NCBI RefSeq assembly: GCF_001428005.1
Contig: NZ_LMSB01000073.1
Span: 33,654-97,653, forward strand
DNA: 64,000 nt
DNA from: Arthrobacter sp. Soil736
Lineage (GTDB): Bacteria > Actinomycetota > Actinomycetes > Actinomycetales > Micrococcaceae
Direction: 5' to 3'
The notes under the pieces were generated by a model that was given only the letters and a program-made list of their open reading frames with translations, had not been told where the DNA came from and made no database searches. The number at the start of each line of letters is the position of its first letter. Position 1 is the first letter of the stretch. The translations under genes and the position numbers were made by a program. Positions 51,248 through 59,958 of this stretch are shown piece by piece.

Positions 51248-51640
51248 ATGGCCGAGGCCTGGATTCGATTGCTCGGGATTCCTGGAAATTTTACAGCCTG
51301 AGGGAAGCCAGGTTCAGCAGCATGGCCGGAAGTGGGCACTTCTCGCATACCTGATTCTTGAACGCAGGAAGGCGACCAGATCAAGTCTTGCGTCGCTTCT
51401 TTTTGCCGATGCTGACGACCCGCTGGGCGCCCTGCGGTGGAACCTGTCTGAGCTCCGACGCGCGCTCGGCCCTGAGATCGAACTGACCGGTGATCCACTC
51501 ACGCTCGTTCTGCCTGAAAACTGGCACTGTGATGCGGAATCAATACTCGGTCCGCCAGCATCCGGGTTAGTCGACCCTTCCGCTGTGGAAGGGGAGCTGC
51601 TGTCGTGGCGGCGTTTGGGTGCTGCAGGGCCGGTTGTGTC
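51248..51640 (+). pseudogene. SARP/BTAD-type regulator, N-terminal fragment with frameshifts
   Basis: A paralogue of the regulator at 51838-53640 on the opposite strand. ATG 51248 opens MAEAWIRLLGIPG, which stops after 17 codons; in the next frame GRKWALLAYLILERRKATR, SSLASLLFADADDPLGALRW and NLSELRRALGPEIELTGDPL follow. A third frame carries AAFGCCRAG at the end. The bulk of the BTAD/TPR region is missing. The two genes are convergent and share the N-terminal 120-residue block. Confidence 0.75.
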
Positions 51641-51837
51641 GGGACTGCCGGGTGTTCCTCCGGCCCCGCGAGGTATTTGCTCGCGTTCAGCAAGACGGTG
51701 ATGAGCTGTTTCTCCGGCGCCGCGGAGGGCCGCAGCGATGGGTTCTGTGGCCCGCGGGTCATGACCTTGTCTGCCGCGGCGAATCGAGAAGCAATTCAAA
51801 CCGCGAGGGACCGCCCGTGGCTATGAACCCGGCCAGT

Positions 51838-53640
51838 TCAGAGCTGCTTCCTCTCGGCCAGATGGGCGAGGAGTCCTGGGTTCTGGATGTCCCGTGCCAG
51901 CAACGGGATGGCTACGGCCGCTGCAGTGTCCCCGAGAAAGGCTCGGTGAGAGTGGGCGTGGAGGAGCAGTTCGCGCATGCCGCTTCGGCTGGCCAGGTTG
52001 CTCAGTTCTTCGGCGTAGGACACGGCCTTCGGCGACTTCTGGTCGATGGCGAATTGGCATGCAGTGTCCAGGACGCGGGCGCGAAACCACACATACCAGG
52101 GATTGGGCATCAGCCCCCGGGCAATCCACTGCGCAGCTCCCTCCGCATCTCCACGGGCCATATGGAGTTTGACCTCGGCGTTGGCGGCTGCGTCCATGTA
52201 GCATCGATCCCCGGATAGCTCTGCGAGGACGGCTGCATGGTCGATGATCTGCTCAGCTTCATCTAGCTGGCCAGCAGCAAGGTAGGTCTCACCGCGCAAC
52301 GATTCAGGCAGCGGGAGGAAAACCACCCAATGTTCGGACTTGGCCGCCGCGATGGCGTGGTCCAGGGAGGCTGCGGCTGCGGGATAGTCGGCGCGAAGGA
52401 GCTGCACACGCCCCACCATCGCGGCTGTGAATGCTTGCTGACGGCCGCTGCCGACGACCGTAGCCAAGTAAGCTGACTGTTCCAGCGCTCCCAGCGCTGT
52501 GTCGTATTGAGCGGTGTCTGTGGTTGACATTCCGCGTACGCCGAGTATCTTCGCCTGCTCGTCCGGCAGACCTAGGGCTGCCGTCGCGGCCCGATCGAGC
52601 CATCGGCTCGCCCTGGCTGGCGTCCCTCGCTGAGCGGAAACAAAACCAAGCTCGCGGTAGGCAGCGGCCGCGATTCCGGATACGCCGCGAGGGGTGAAGG
52701 ACAGCGCCCTATTAAGGAGGTCGTCAACTTCGGCTCCGCGTCCGCCTGCAGAGTGAATCAGGGCACCTGCCAGGGCGAGGAGGGATTCTGCCCGAAGGTC
52801 ACTGTTTGCCGAGCGATCGGCGAGATCGTTCGCGAGCCTCAAGTGCTCCAAGGCCCTGTCCACGGCTCCGGCGGACAGGCAGGATTTGGAAGCATCAAGG
52901 TAGGAACGAACGGTGACCGGCGTGGCGGGCAACTGGGCCCCGGTGCGGAGGATAGGTGCCGCGAGGGCACGTTGGACTTCCGGCGGCATTCCGACACCGA
53001 GTTCACGTTGAAAGAGTTCGGCGCAGCGGACGGCATGGTCGCGGGCCCGGGCCTGATCGCCGGCCGCAACGAGTGCCCGCACGAGTACGGCATGGAAGTT
53101 GGCATTGAACGGATCGAGCCCGGTGGCCTGGGCAGCAAGCTCTGCCGCGCGCCTTGGTTCCCCTGACGCCAAGGCCGCCAAGGCGGTTTCGTAGATCAGC
53201 GTCTGCACGCAGTTTCGGATCCTGTGGCGCTCCCCGGCCAGCCAGGTTTCGAATGCGGGGCAGTCCGTGAAGTTGAGCCCTTCGAGGAGCTCGACGTCTG
53301 GCGGCTCGAAGTCACCTCCCTGCGCCTCCTGGATTCCCGTGGCGAGATAGACGTCACAGCGGTATTTGGCTGGCATCGAGACGGAGAGCGGGTCGCCGCC
53401 CAGCGTCACCTCAGGGCCCAAAGCCTTTCTTAGCTCCGATAAATTCCAGCGGAGTGCGCCGAGAGGGTCTTCGGCGTCGGGGAACAACATCGACGCAAGG
53501 TGGATGCGGTGGGTTGCCCTCCGCTGGACCACGAGGTAGGCCAGTAGCCCCCAGGCCTTACGGCCGCGCGGCTGTCTGCGGTTTCCAGCGGTATCTTCGA
53601 TCGCTGGCGGCCCGAGAAGTCGAATTGTCACCTCGACCAT
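51838..53640 (-). CDS. SARP-type regulator with BTAD domain and helical repeats
   Basis: 600 residues. The N terminus is an OmpR-like winged helix typical of Streptomyces antibiotic regulatory proteins (VEVTIRLLGPPAIEDTAGN, RKAWGLLAYLVVQRRATH, PLGALRWNLSELRKALGPEV). A bacterial transcriptional activation domain follows at about 100-245 (ETWLAGERHRIRNCVQTLIY, NANFHAVLVRALVAAGDQAR). The C-terminal 350 residues are tetratricopeptide-like repeats. No ATPase module is present, unlike the large SARPs. No biosynthetic cluster is visible in the window, so its targets are unknown. The start at 53640 is the second ATG of the frame. Confidence 0.85.
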   Translation of the reverse strand: MVEVTIRLLGPPAIEDTAGNRRQPRGRKAWGLLAYLVVQRRATHRIHLASMLFPDAEDPLGALRWNLSELRKALGPEVTLGGDPLSVSMPAKYRCDVYLATGIQEAQGGDFEPPDVELLEGLNFTDCPAFETWLAGERHRIRNCVQTLIYETALAALASGEPRRAAELAAQATGLDPFNANFHAVLVRALVAAGDQARARDHAVRCAELFQRELGVGMPPEVQRALAAPILRTGAQLPATPVTVRSYLDASKSCLSAGAVDRALEHLRLANDLADRSANSDLRAESLLALAGALIHSAGGRGAEVDDLLNRALSFTPRGVSGIAAAAYRELGFVSAQRGTPARASRWLDRAATAALGLPDEQAKILGVRGMSTTDTAQYDTALGALEQSAYLATVVGSGRQQAFTAAMVGRVQLLRADYPAAAASLDHAIAAAKSEHWVVFLPLPESLRGETYLAAGQLDEAEQIIDHAAVLAELSGDRCYMDAAANAEVKLHMARGDAEGAAQWIARGLMPNPWYVWFRARVLDTACQFAIDQKSPKAVSYAEELSNLASRSGMRELLLHAHSHRAFLGDTAAAVAIPLLARDIQNPGLLAHLAERKQL

Positions 53641-53822
53641 GGCTAATCTTACTTCCACTCGGATGCGGGACGCCTGCGCCCTCCGCCGGCCACTGCTCCT
53701 GTCGATTGTTCAGCGTTCGACTGCACGTCTTCGTGCGGCCAGACGGCAAATCCAGATGGCGCTGGACACCGCATGGTCAGAGTCATGCGTTATTGATGAG
53801 GCAAGGCCTGGCTGGCGCACGC

Positions 53823-54057
53823 AGTTGGTTCCTTCCTTGCTTTCACGAGTGCCCCGCGCTTGTCTCCGCTCGTGCCGCAGAAACGCAAGGAACCGGTCGG
53901 CGTCAGATGGCGACGCCGTCCAGAGAGGCCGTCCCAGGAAACGGGAGAACTCGAAGATCACTGAACGCTCCGTCCCGATGAGCTGGTCGGTCAGACCCGC
54001 ACCAACCTGCGCCAGCGCGAACTGGTCGACCAGTTCCTGCTCGAAGTCTTCCTCGTC
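53823..54057 (-). pseudogene. Tyrosine integrase N-terminal fragment
   Basis: About 78 residues of the SAM-like core-binding domain of a tyrosine recombinase: QFALAQVGAGLTDQLIGTER, SVIFEFSRFLGRPLWTASPS, DADRFLAFLRHERRQARGTR. The catalytic domain is absent. It may or may not derive from the same element as the C-terminal remnant at 37600-38082. Confidence 0.55.
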
Positions 54058-54509
54058 CTGCGAAGATTGCAATGCCCGACTGAATCCGATGGAACGGACG
54101 GCGGCAAGGACCATCACCGAGTGCGAGCCGGAAGCCAGCTGTCGCGGTGAAGGTCACCCACGCGGGCCGGTAATCTCTACTCTCACCGCGTCCGGGGGCC
54201 ACCCACTGTCTCGTAACCGAAGTGCTTCATAACCCATGGGATGTAAGACGACGCGAAGCCCGGGAGTGCTACATCGAACGGTCACAGAACGCCGTCAATT
54301 ACCGCCAACTCCACACCAGCCAGTTCGCGGACGCGCGGGCACAGCGGAGTTATCGTTCATTGTTCCCCCAAAGGAAAGTGTGGCAGGTGAGCGGAATCAC
54401 GCTAGCGACGGCGACTCAAGGATCCCTCAAGAAAGCGCAGGTCTCGTAAAAGTCGCGGACGGTGCCACAGGCAGGTTCTGAGTGAATTCGTGACGTACCG
54501 CTTTTGACG

Positions 54510-54636
54510 CGAGCAACACTTCCGCGCCTGCCTCGCGGTGGCCGCCCTCAGCCTGGGCACATCGCCTAACCAGCTGAATTCATCGATGTTCGCCTTCGCT
54601 GAGGTGGTGCTGGGCAAGGATTTCAGGCGGATCGCC
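54510..54636 (+). pseudogene. Relic of an MFS transporter 5' end
   Basis: About 125 bases repeat the beginning of the MFS gene at 12576 (GAGCAACACTTCC, then codons for LAVAxLSLGTS, NSSM and the VVLxxDF segment) with small indels. It dies out into unrelated sequence near 54636. Together with the 3' relic at 23576 it shows a lost second copy of that transporter. Confidence 0.75.
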
Positions 54637-54691
54637 ATCCGGTTCTTCAGAGCGATCGGGCTGCTGCCGTCGTGCTCTAAGTCGCAGTGCC

Positions 54692-55456
54692 TCAAACAGG
54701 GGTGGATTGAGCTCCGCCCTCCGTCAGGCCGATGAACATGGTCTTGTGCAGGATGTCCACGTGCTTGCGGGCGATCTCCACGGCTTCGCCGCCATCGCCG
54801 GCACGCAGGGCTGCCACCAGCGCGACGTGGTCGCAGTTCGATTTGTGCAGCAGCTCGATCGGGTAGGGGATGAAGTAGGCGTAGAGCTCGGTCAGCGTCT
54901 CGTGGTAAACCTCGACGGCGGTCCCCAGCCCCGACGCCGTGCCCACCAGTTGGTGGAACTGCTCGTCCGCTTGATGATAGTCGGACCAGTCCGTGGATTC
55001 GGCCATGTCGCGGGTCAGCCGGCAGAGCTCATCCAGCTGCTCGGCCGTGGCATTGATTGCCGCGTAGTGCGTCACGGCGCATTCAAAGAGCAGCCTCCGG
55101 TCCACCAGGCGGTTCACGGCCTGGGATTCGGCCGGTGATGCAGAGAGTTCGGCCAGCACGCTCCGCGGGGGCTCGTCGGCCACGAACGTCCCGCCGCCCC
55201 GGCCGCGGCGGCGGACCACCACGCCCTGTTCCGCCAGGCTCGCCAGCGCGCGGCGGGCGGTGATCGGGCTGACCGACAGGCCCAGGGCCACGTCCTCCTG
55301 GTCGGGCAGGCGCTCGCCGGGCTTGAGCAGCCCGAGCGAGATCGCCATGCCGATCCGCAGCCGCACGGCATCGATGGCGCTGCGGCGGTCGATGCCAGCG
55401 AGCATGCCGGCGCCGATCGGCGACGGCTCGGCGGTGTCCTCCAACTGACGGGTCAT
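54692..55456 (-). CDS. GntR-family regulator (FCD type)
   Basis: 254 residues. N-terminal winged helix: AVRLRIGMAISLGLLKPGER, LPDQEDVALGLSVSPITARR, ALASLAEQGVVVRRRGRGGG. C-terminal all-helical FCD ligand domain with the expected Asp/His positions (LTRDMAESTDWSDYHQADEQ, FHQLVGTASG, HVALVAALRAGDGGEAVEIA, RKHVDILHKTM). Divergent from the nitrilase-permease-nitrilase operon, which it presumably controls; a dyad lies between them. Confidence 0.9.
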   Translation of the reverse strand: MTRQLEDTAEPSPIGAGMLAGIDRRSAIDAVRLRIGMAISLGLLKPGERLPDQEDVALGLSVSPITARRALASLAEQGVVVRRRGRGGGTFVADEPPRSVLAELSASPAESQAVNRLVDRRLLFECAVTHYAAINATAEQLDELCRLTRDMAESTDWSDYHQADEQFHQLVGTASGLGTAVEVYHETLTELYAYFIPYPIELLHKSNCDHVALVAALRAGDGGEAVEIARKHVDILHKTMFIGLTEGGAQSTPV

Positions 55457-55506
55457 ATCCGCTACTTTACGGCCCAAACCTGCCTCTTCCCATAATTGGA
55501 TCATTC

Positions 55507-55528
55507 TGATCTAATATAGTGCAGATCA
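55507..55528. promoter_or_regulatory. Dyad between the GntR gene and the nitrilase operon
   Basis: TGATCT (55507-55512) and AGATCA (55523-55528) are reverse complements, ten bases apart, within the 94-base divergent region. A reasonable GntR operator candidate. Confidence 0.55.
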
Positions 55529-55550
55529 CATCCCCAACGTGGAGAACACC

Positions 55551-56429
55551 ATGCAACGCATCCTTCCCCTCATCGCGGCCCAGGCCCGGCCGCGGCTCAT
55601 CGGCGAACCCGTTTCGGCGTTCGCGGACGAGGTCAAGGCCGCCCTCGCCGTCCAGCCGCACAGCAGGCTGGTGGTGTTTCCGGAGCTGCACCTGTTCGGG
55701 GATTCCGACCCCGACCATCAGCGCACCGAAATGCTTCAGGCCTCCGCCGAGCCGCTGGACGGACCCCGGGTCAAGGAGCTGCGGCAGCTCGCCGCGGACC
55801 TGGGCATCTGGCTGGTCCCGGGCAGCGTGTGCGAGCGGGGCCCGGAAGGGCAGCTGTTCAACACCCAGCTGGTCCTGTCCCCGGAGGGGGAGCTTGCCGG
55901 CTACTACCGGAAGGTCTTCCCCTGGCGCCCGTTCGAGCCGTACGACCCCGGCGACCGGTTCACCACCGTGGACCTGGCCGGCGTCGGCAGGGTGGGCCTG
56001 AACATCTGCTACGACGCGTGGTTCCCGGAGGTGTCCCGCCAGCTCGCCTGGATGGGCGCCGAGGTCATCCTCAACGTCGTGAAAACCACGACGCCGGACC
56101 GCCGGCAGGAGCTGGTGCTCGCCAAGGCCAACGCCATCGTGAACCAGGTCTTTGTGGTCAGCGTCAACTGTGCCGGTCCCACCGGCAAGGGCCTGAGCAT
56201 CATCGTCGACCCCGAGGGCAACACCCTGGCCGAGGCACCCGATGACGCACCGGTGCTGCTCACGGCGGAACTGGACCTTGCCGCCGTCGAGCATGTCAGA
56301 ACCCACGGCACCGAAAACCTCAACCGCCCCTGGTCCCAGTTCCGCGACGGCGAGGACGCCGTCGAGCTCCCCGTCTATCAGGGCCGGATCAGTCCGGCCA
56401 CCTGGGCTCCCCAGTCCTTCAACGCCTAA
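55551..56429 (+). CDS. Carbon-nitrogen hydrolase (nitrilase superfamily), first copy
   Basis: 292 residues. The Glu-Lys-Cys triad is complete: Glu in RLVVFPELHLF, Lys in GYYRKVFPWRPFEP and Cys in LNICYDAWFPEVSRQ. The substrate pocket block AKANAIVNQVFVVSVNCAGP follows. Members hydrolyse nitriles, amides or carbamoyl groups. GGAG lies eight bases before ATG 55551. It begins the operon with the permease and a second family member. Confidence 0.92.
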   Translation: MQRILPLIAAQARPRLIGEPVSAFADEVKAALAVQPHSRLVVFPELHLFGDSDPDHQRTEMLQASAEPLDGPRVKELRQLAADLGIWLVPGSVCERGPEGQLFNTQLVLSPEGELAGYYRKVFPWRPFEPYDPGDRFTTVDLAGVGRVGLNICYDAWFPEVSRQLAWMGAEVILNVVKTTTPDRRQELVLAKANAIVNQVFVVSVNCAGPTGKGLSIIVDPEGNTLAEAPDDAPVLLTAELDLAAVEHVRTHGTENLNRPWSQFRDGEDAVELPVYQGRISPATWAPQSFNA

Positions 56430-56439
56430 GGAACCACCC

Positions 56440-57795
56440 GTGACAACTTCACCCACGCTCACCCGCACGCTGAAACTGCCTTCCCTGGTCCTGTTCGGCC
56501 TGGCGTACCTGACCCCGCTGATCGTCCTGGGGATATTTGGCATCATCGCTGAAACCACCGGCGGGGCTTCGCCGGCCGCCTACCTGGTGGCGATGGTCGC
56601 CATGCTGTTCACGGCGCACAGCTACGGCCGGATGGCCATCGCGTATCCGGTGGCCGGTTCCGCCTACACCTACGTCCGCCGGTCCATCGATCCCAGGGTG
56701 GGGTTCCTCGTCGGCTGGGCCATCCTGCTGGACTACCTCTTCCTGCCGATGGTCATCTGGCTCATCGGCGGCTCCTACCTGAGGGCCCAGTTCCCCGGAA
56801 TCCCCATCGGAGTCTGGATCGTGGGCTTCATCCTCATCACCACACTGCTGAACATCCTGGGCATCAAGGTGGCGGACAAGGCCAACTACGTGCTGATGGC
56901 GTTCCAGCTGCTGGTCATCGTATTTTTTGTGGCGCTGTCCATCGGCAACGTGGTGTCCACCCAGGGTGCCGGCGGCCTGGCCAGTACGCAGCCGTTCTTC
57001 AACGACACCTCCAGCTTCGCCACCATCTCCGCCGGTGCCGCCATCGCCGCGTACTCGTTCCTCGGGTTCGACGCCGTCACCACCCTCACCGAGGAGACCA
57101 TCGAACCGCGCAAGAACATGCCACGCGCCATCATGCTCATCGCCCTGATCGGAGGCGGCACCTTCGTGACCGTGTCCTACGTGACCCAGCTGGTCCACCC
57201 CGGCGGCGTGTTCGAGGACTCGGCCTCCGCGGCCAGCTCCATCGCCCTGCAGATCGGCGGGCAGCTGTTCGGGGCAGTCTTCCTCGCCGGCCTGGTGGTG
57301 GCGCAGTTCGCCTCCGGCCTCGCAGCGCAGGCCAGCGCCTCCCGCCTGCTGTACGCCATGGGCCGCGACTCCGTCCTCCCCAAGGCGGTCTTCGGACGGC
57401 TCAGCGCGAAGTTCCACACCCCGGTGGTCAACCTGATCGTCACCGGCATCATCGGACTGATCGCGATCTTCCTGGACGTGGCCACCTCCACCTCGTTCAT
57501 CAACTTCGGTGCCTTCACCGCCTTCACCCTGGTCAACGCCTCGGTGGTGTTCCACTACGTGCGCCAGCGCCGTGCCGGGCACCAGCTGAACCCGGTGTCC
57601 TACGTGGTGGTCCCGGTCATCGGAGCCATCATCTGCGCCTACCTGCTCTCCCAGCTGGACAGCAACGCCATTACGCTGGGATTGTCGTGGCTGGCGCTGG
57701 GCATAGTGGTCCTGGCCCTGATCACCCGCGGCTTCAAAGCGGCACCGCCGGAAATGACGGCGACTGAAAAGGCGACGGTTGAAGCGGCCGCCTGA
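56440..57795 (+). CDS. APC-family amino acid/amine permease
   Basis: 451 residues, twelve helices, typical APC motifs: LVLFGLAYLTPLIVLGIFGI at the first helix, ETTGGASPAAYLVAMVAMLF, SYGRMAIAYPVAGSAYTYVR and SRLLYAMGRDSVLPKAVFGR. Substrates of the group are amino acids or polyamines. GTG at 56440 with AAGGA eight bases upstream. Only 10 bases separate it from the first nitrilase, and about 60 from the second, so it imports what they cut. Confidence 0.9.
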   Translation: MTTSPTLTRTLKLPSLVLFGLAYLTPLIVLGIFGIIAETTGGASPAAYLVAMVAMLFTAHSYGRMAIAYPVAGSAYTYVRRSIDPRVGFLVGWAILLDYLFLPMVIWLIGGSYLRAQFPGIPIGVWIVGFILITTLLNILGIKVADKANYVLMAFQLLVIVFFVALSIGNVVSTQGAGGLASTQPFFNDTSSFATISAGAAIAAYSFLGFDAVTTLTEETIEPRKNMPRAIMLIALIGGGTFVTVSYVTQLVHPGGVFEDSASAASSIALQIGGQLFGAVFLAGLVVAQFASGLAAQASASRLLYAMGRDSVLPKAVFGRLSAKFHTPVVNLIVTGIIGLIAIFLDVATSTSFINFGAFTAFTLVNASVVFHYVRQRRAGHQLNPVSYVVVPVIGAIICAYLLSQLDSNAITLGLSWLALGIVVLALITRGFKAAPPEMTATEKATVEAAA

Positions 57796-57857
57796 CCCGG
57801 ACGCCGAGTATGTGCCGCCGCCGGAGCCGGTCGGCTGACCACAGGGAAGGAACAGCC

Positions 57858-58637
57858 GTGAGGATAGCGCTCGGGCAGCTGGAGTCGGGCACCGACATCC
57901 AGGCCAACCTCGCCGCGATAGACCGGTTCGCCTCCGAGGCAGCGCGCGACGGCGCCGCGCTCGTTGCCTTCCCGGAATACGCCACGTACGAGAAAAAGAC
58001 CGTGGACGCGACGTTCCCCGAGGTAGCCGAGCCGCTGGACGGCCCAGTCTGCCAGGAGCTCGCCACCACAGCCCGCCGCCGCCGCATCGCGCTGGTGGCG
58101 GGCGTGGTGGAAACCTCGGACGAGCCGGGCAAGGCGTACAACACCCTGGTTGCGTTCGGGCCCGACGGAAAGCGGCTGGCCTTCTACCGGAAGATCCACC
58201 TCTTCGACGCGCAGGGCTTCGGGGAATCGACGTTCATCAAGCCGGGCCCGTCCACCGAGCCGGTGGTGTTCGAGTCCGGGGGAGCACGCTTCGGCCTGAT
58301 GACCTGCTACGACCTGCGGTTCCCGGAGCTGGCCAGGTCACTGGCCGACGCCGGCGCGCAGGTCCTGCTGGTCTGTTCGTCGTGGGTGCCGGGCACCCAC
58401 AAGACGGAGCAGTGGCTGGCGCTGAACGCGGCGCGCGCCATCGAGAACAGCGTGTACGTGGCAGGGGTGTGCCAGGCCCCGCCGGTCTCCGTGGGCCGCA
58501 GCATCCTGGTCGATCCCATGGGGGTCGTGGAAGCCGATCTGGGACTCGAACCCGGTGTTCGGGTGGTGGATGTCTCGCTTGAGACGGTTGCGAGGGTGCG
58601 GAAGCTGTTCCCGATGTTCCGGCAGCGGCGGTTGTAG
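57858..58637 (+). CDS. Carbon-nitrogen hydrolase (nitrilase superfamily), second copy
   Basis: 259 residues. Triad: Glu in LVAFPEYATYEKK, Lys in FYRKIHLFDAQG, Cys in LMTCYDLRFPELAR. AARAIENSVYVAGVCQAPPV marks the pocket. Closest in look to omega-amidase/deaminated-glutathione amidase-type members. GTG start with GGGAAGGAAC upstream. The two hydrolases differ strongly in sequence, so they probably act on different bonds or successive steps. Confidence 0.9.
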   Translation: MRIALGQLESGTDIQANLAAIDRFASEAARDGAALVAFPEYATYEKKTVDATFPEVAEPLDGPVCQELATTARRRRIALVAGVVETSDEPGKAYNTLVAFGPDGKRLAFYRKIHLFDAQGFGESTFIKPGPSTEPVVFESGGARFGLMTCYDLRFPELARSLADAGAQVLLVCSSWVPGTHKTEQWLALNAARAIENSVYVAGVCQAPPVSVGRSILVDPMGVVEADLGLEPGVRVVDVSLETVARVRKLFPMFRQRRL

Positions 58638-58666
58638 TCCAGGACCTCTGTGCTACTGCGTGGCTA

Positions 58667-58695
58667 CGTATGCATTGGGCAGCTTCAGACCGCGT
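58667..58695 (-). repeat. Tiny relic of the glycerophosphodiesterase 3' end
   Basis: GGCAGCTTCAG followed by ACCGCG repeats the last codons of the GDPD gene near 4429-4458 with about five mismatches. It is the third piece of that gene in the window. Confidence 0.5.
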
Positions 58696-58755
58696 TAAGG
58701 GGGCAGGTTGGGTGCTTGGTGCCTCAAGTTGGAGGGGAGCTTAACTAATAAGCTT

Positions 58756-59712
58756 TCAACTGGACGGCCAGTTCGCGGCGCCAGGTCCGTCGAACAACGC
58801 GCTGGTGCTGCTCTGGGGCACCACCACGTGGACGGCGTTGCGCTGGACAGTGAAATCGGCCGGCGTGGTGGTCGCGATCTCGCCGTCGAGGTTCACCGGC
58901 AGCGGCGGCTCAGTGACCAGTCGCACATGTCGGCTGGTCAGGTGGTACACCCGGTCGTGTTCGATGAAGCTTCCGTCCTTGAGTAACCGTGCGATACTCA
59001 CGTGCTCCCGGAGCGGGCCGGCCAGGATGGCGTAGATGTCAAGGATGTGGTCATCGATCCCTGCGGTGGGGGAGACCGTGTTGCCGCCGCCGTAGTGCCG
59101 GCCGTTGCCGACCGCTACCTGAAGCAGGTTTTCCAGTTCCATCGGCTCGTGGTCGCCCTCTGGGAACTCGAGGCGGGCCCGGAACGGCTTGTGCCGGGCA
59201 TAAGCCCGAAGCGTGGCGATGCTGTACGCCAATGGCCCGATGTACCGCTTCAGGCGGGGGCTCAGAGCCTCCGTCACAGCCACCGACAGGCCCACGGACG
59301 CGACGTTGAGGAATGGCTCACCGTTGGCCCGGCCGAGGTCGATGTCCACCACCTTCCCGTCGGCGACGGTGGCGCACGCCTCGGCAAGATTGTTCGGTAT
59401 CTCCAGCGTCCGGGCGAAGTCGTTGGCGGTGCCCAGTGGAAGAACGCCGAGCATGACGTTGGTGCCGGCAACGCGACCGGCGGCGTAGGACACGGTCCCG
59501 TCGCCGCCGCCGACAACCACCAGGTCGTGCCCGTCCGCAAGCACTCGGTCAAGCGTCCCGGCCAGCTCGCCCCCGGACAGGACGTGGTGCACGGAGGAGA
59601 TCGGCACGCCTGCCTGTTGCATCGTCTCCACCGCAAGTTCGTGCGCCGCCCCTCGGCCTGATCCGGCGTTGATCACAACGGCGGCAGAGCGTGCGTCCCG
59701 GGCAGCCTTCAT
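58756..59712 (-). CDS. Diacylglycerol/sphingosine-kinase-like lipid kinase
   Basis: 318 residues of the DAGK/YegS family: VVINAGSGRGAAHELAVET at the N terminus, the nucleotide motif LVVVGGGDGTVSYAAGRVAG, VLPLGTANDFARTLEIP, and C-terminal YGGGNTVSPTAGIDD and DGEIATTTPADFTV. It phosphorylates a lipid such as diacylglycerol using ATP at the membrane surface. No operon partner. The start has no good ribosome site. Confidence 0.9.
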   Translation of the reverse strand: MKAARDARSAAVVINAGSGRGAAHELAVETMQQAGVPISSVHHVLSGGELAGTLDRVLADGHDLVVVGGGDGTVSYAAGRVAGTNVMLGVLPLGTANDFARTLEIPNNLAEACATVADGKVVDIDLGRANGEPFLNVASVGLSVAVTEALSPRLKRYIGPLAYSIATLRAYARHKPFRARLEFPEGDHEPMELENLLQVAVGNGRHYGGGNTVSPTAGIDDHILDIYAILAGPLREHVSIARLLKDGSFIEHDRVYHLTSRHVRLVTEPPLPVNLDGEIATTTPADFTVQRNAVHVVVPQSSTSALFDGPGAANWPSS

Positions 59713-59745
59713 GTGGACATGTTAGGTGGTGGACCTGTGAATTCC

Positions 59746-59934
59746 TTAGCCCGCCACGGCCGCCTTCGCGGCCTCCATCCATTCGCTCAGCCACGGGGCC
59801 CGGACGCTCGACGTGATGCGGCAGTCGGCCACGAAGGTTCCCCTGGCGCCGCCGTCGGGCCGTGACGTTTCGACTGCCCGGCCCGCCGCCACGGCCAGTG
59901 CCGTCAGCGGCAGTCCCGCGTCCTCAAGTTCGGT
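59746..59934 (-). pseudogene. Start-less C-terminal fragment of an unknown gene
   Basis: An open frame with coding character reads ELEDAGLPLTALAVAAGRAV, then GTFVADCRITSSVRAPWLSE and WMEAAKAAVAG before a stop at 59746-59748. Upstream, a TAA closes the frame after five codons and no start is available. A 5'-truncated gene; family not recognised. Confidence 0.4.
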
Positions 59935-59958
59935 ACTGCGTCCTTGTTATGTCACGCC

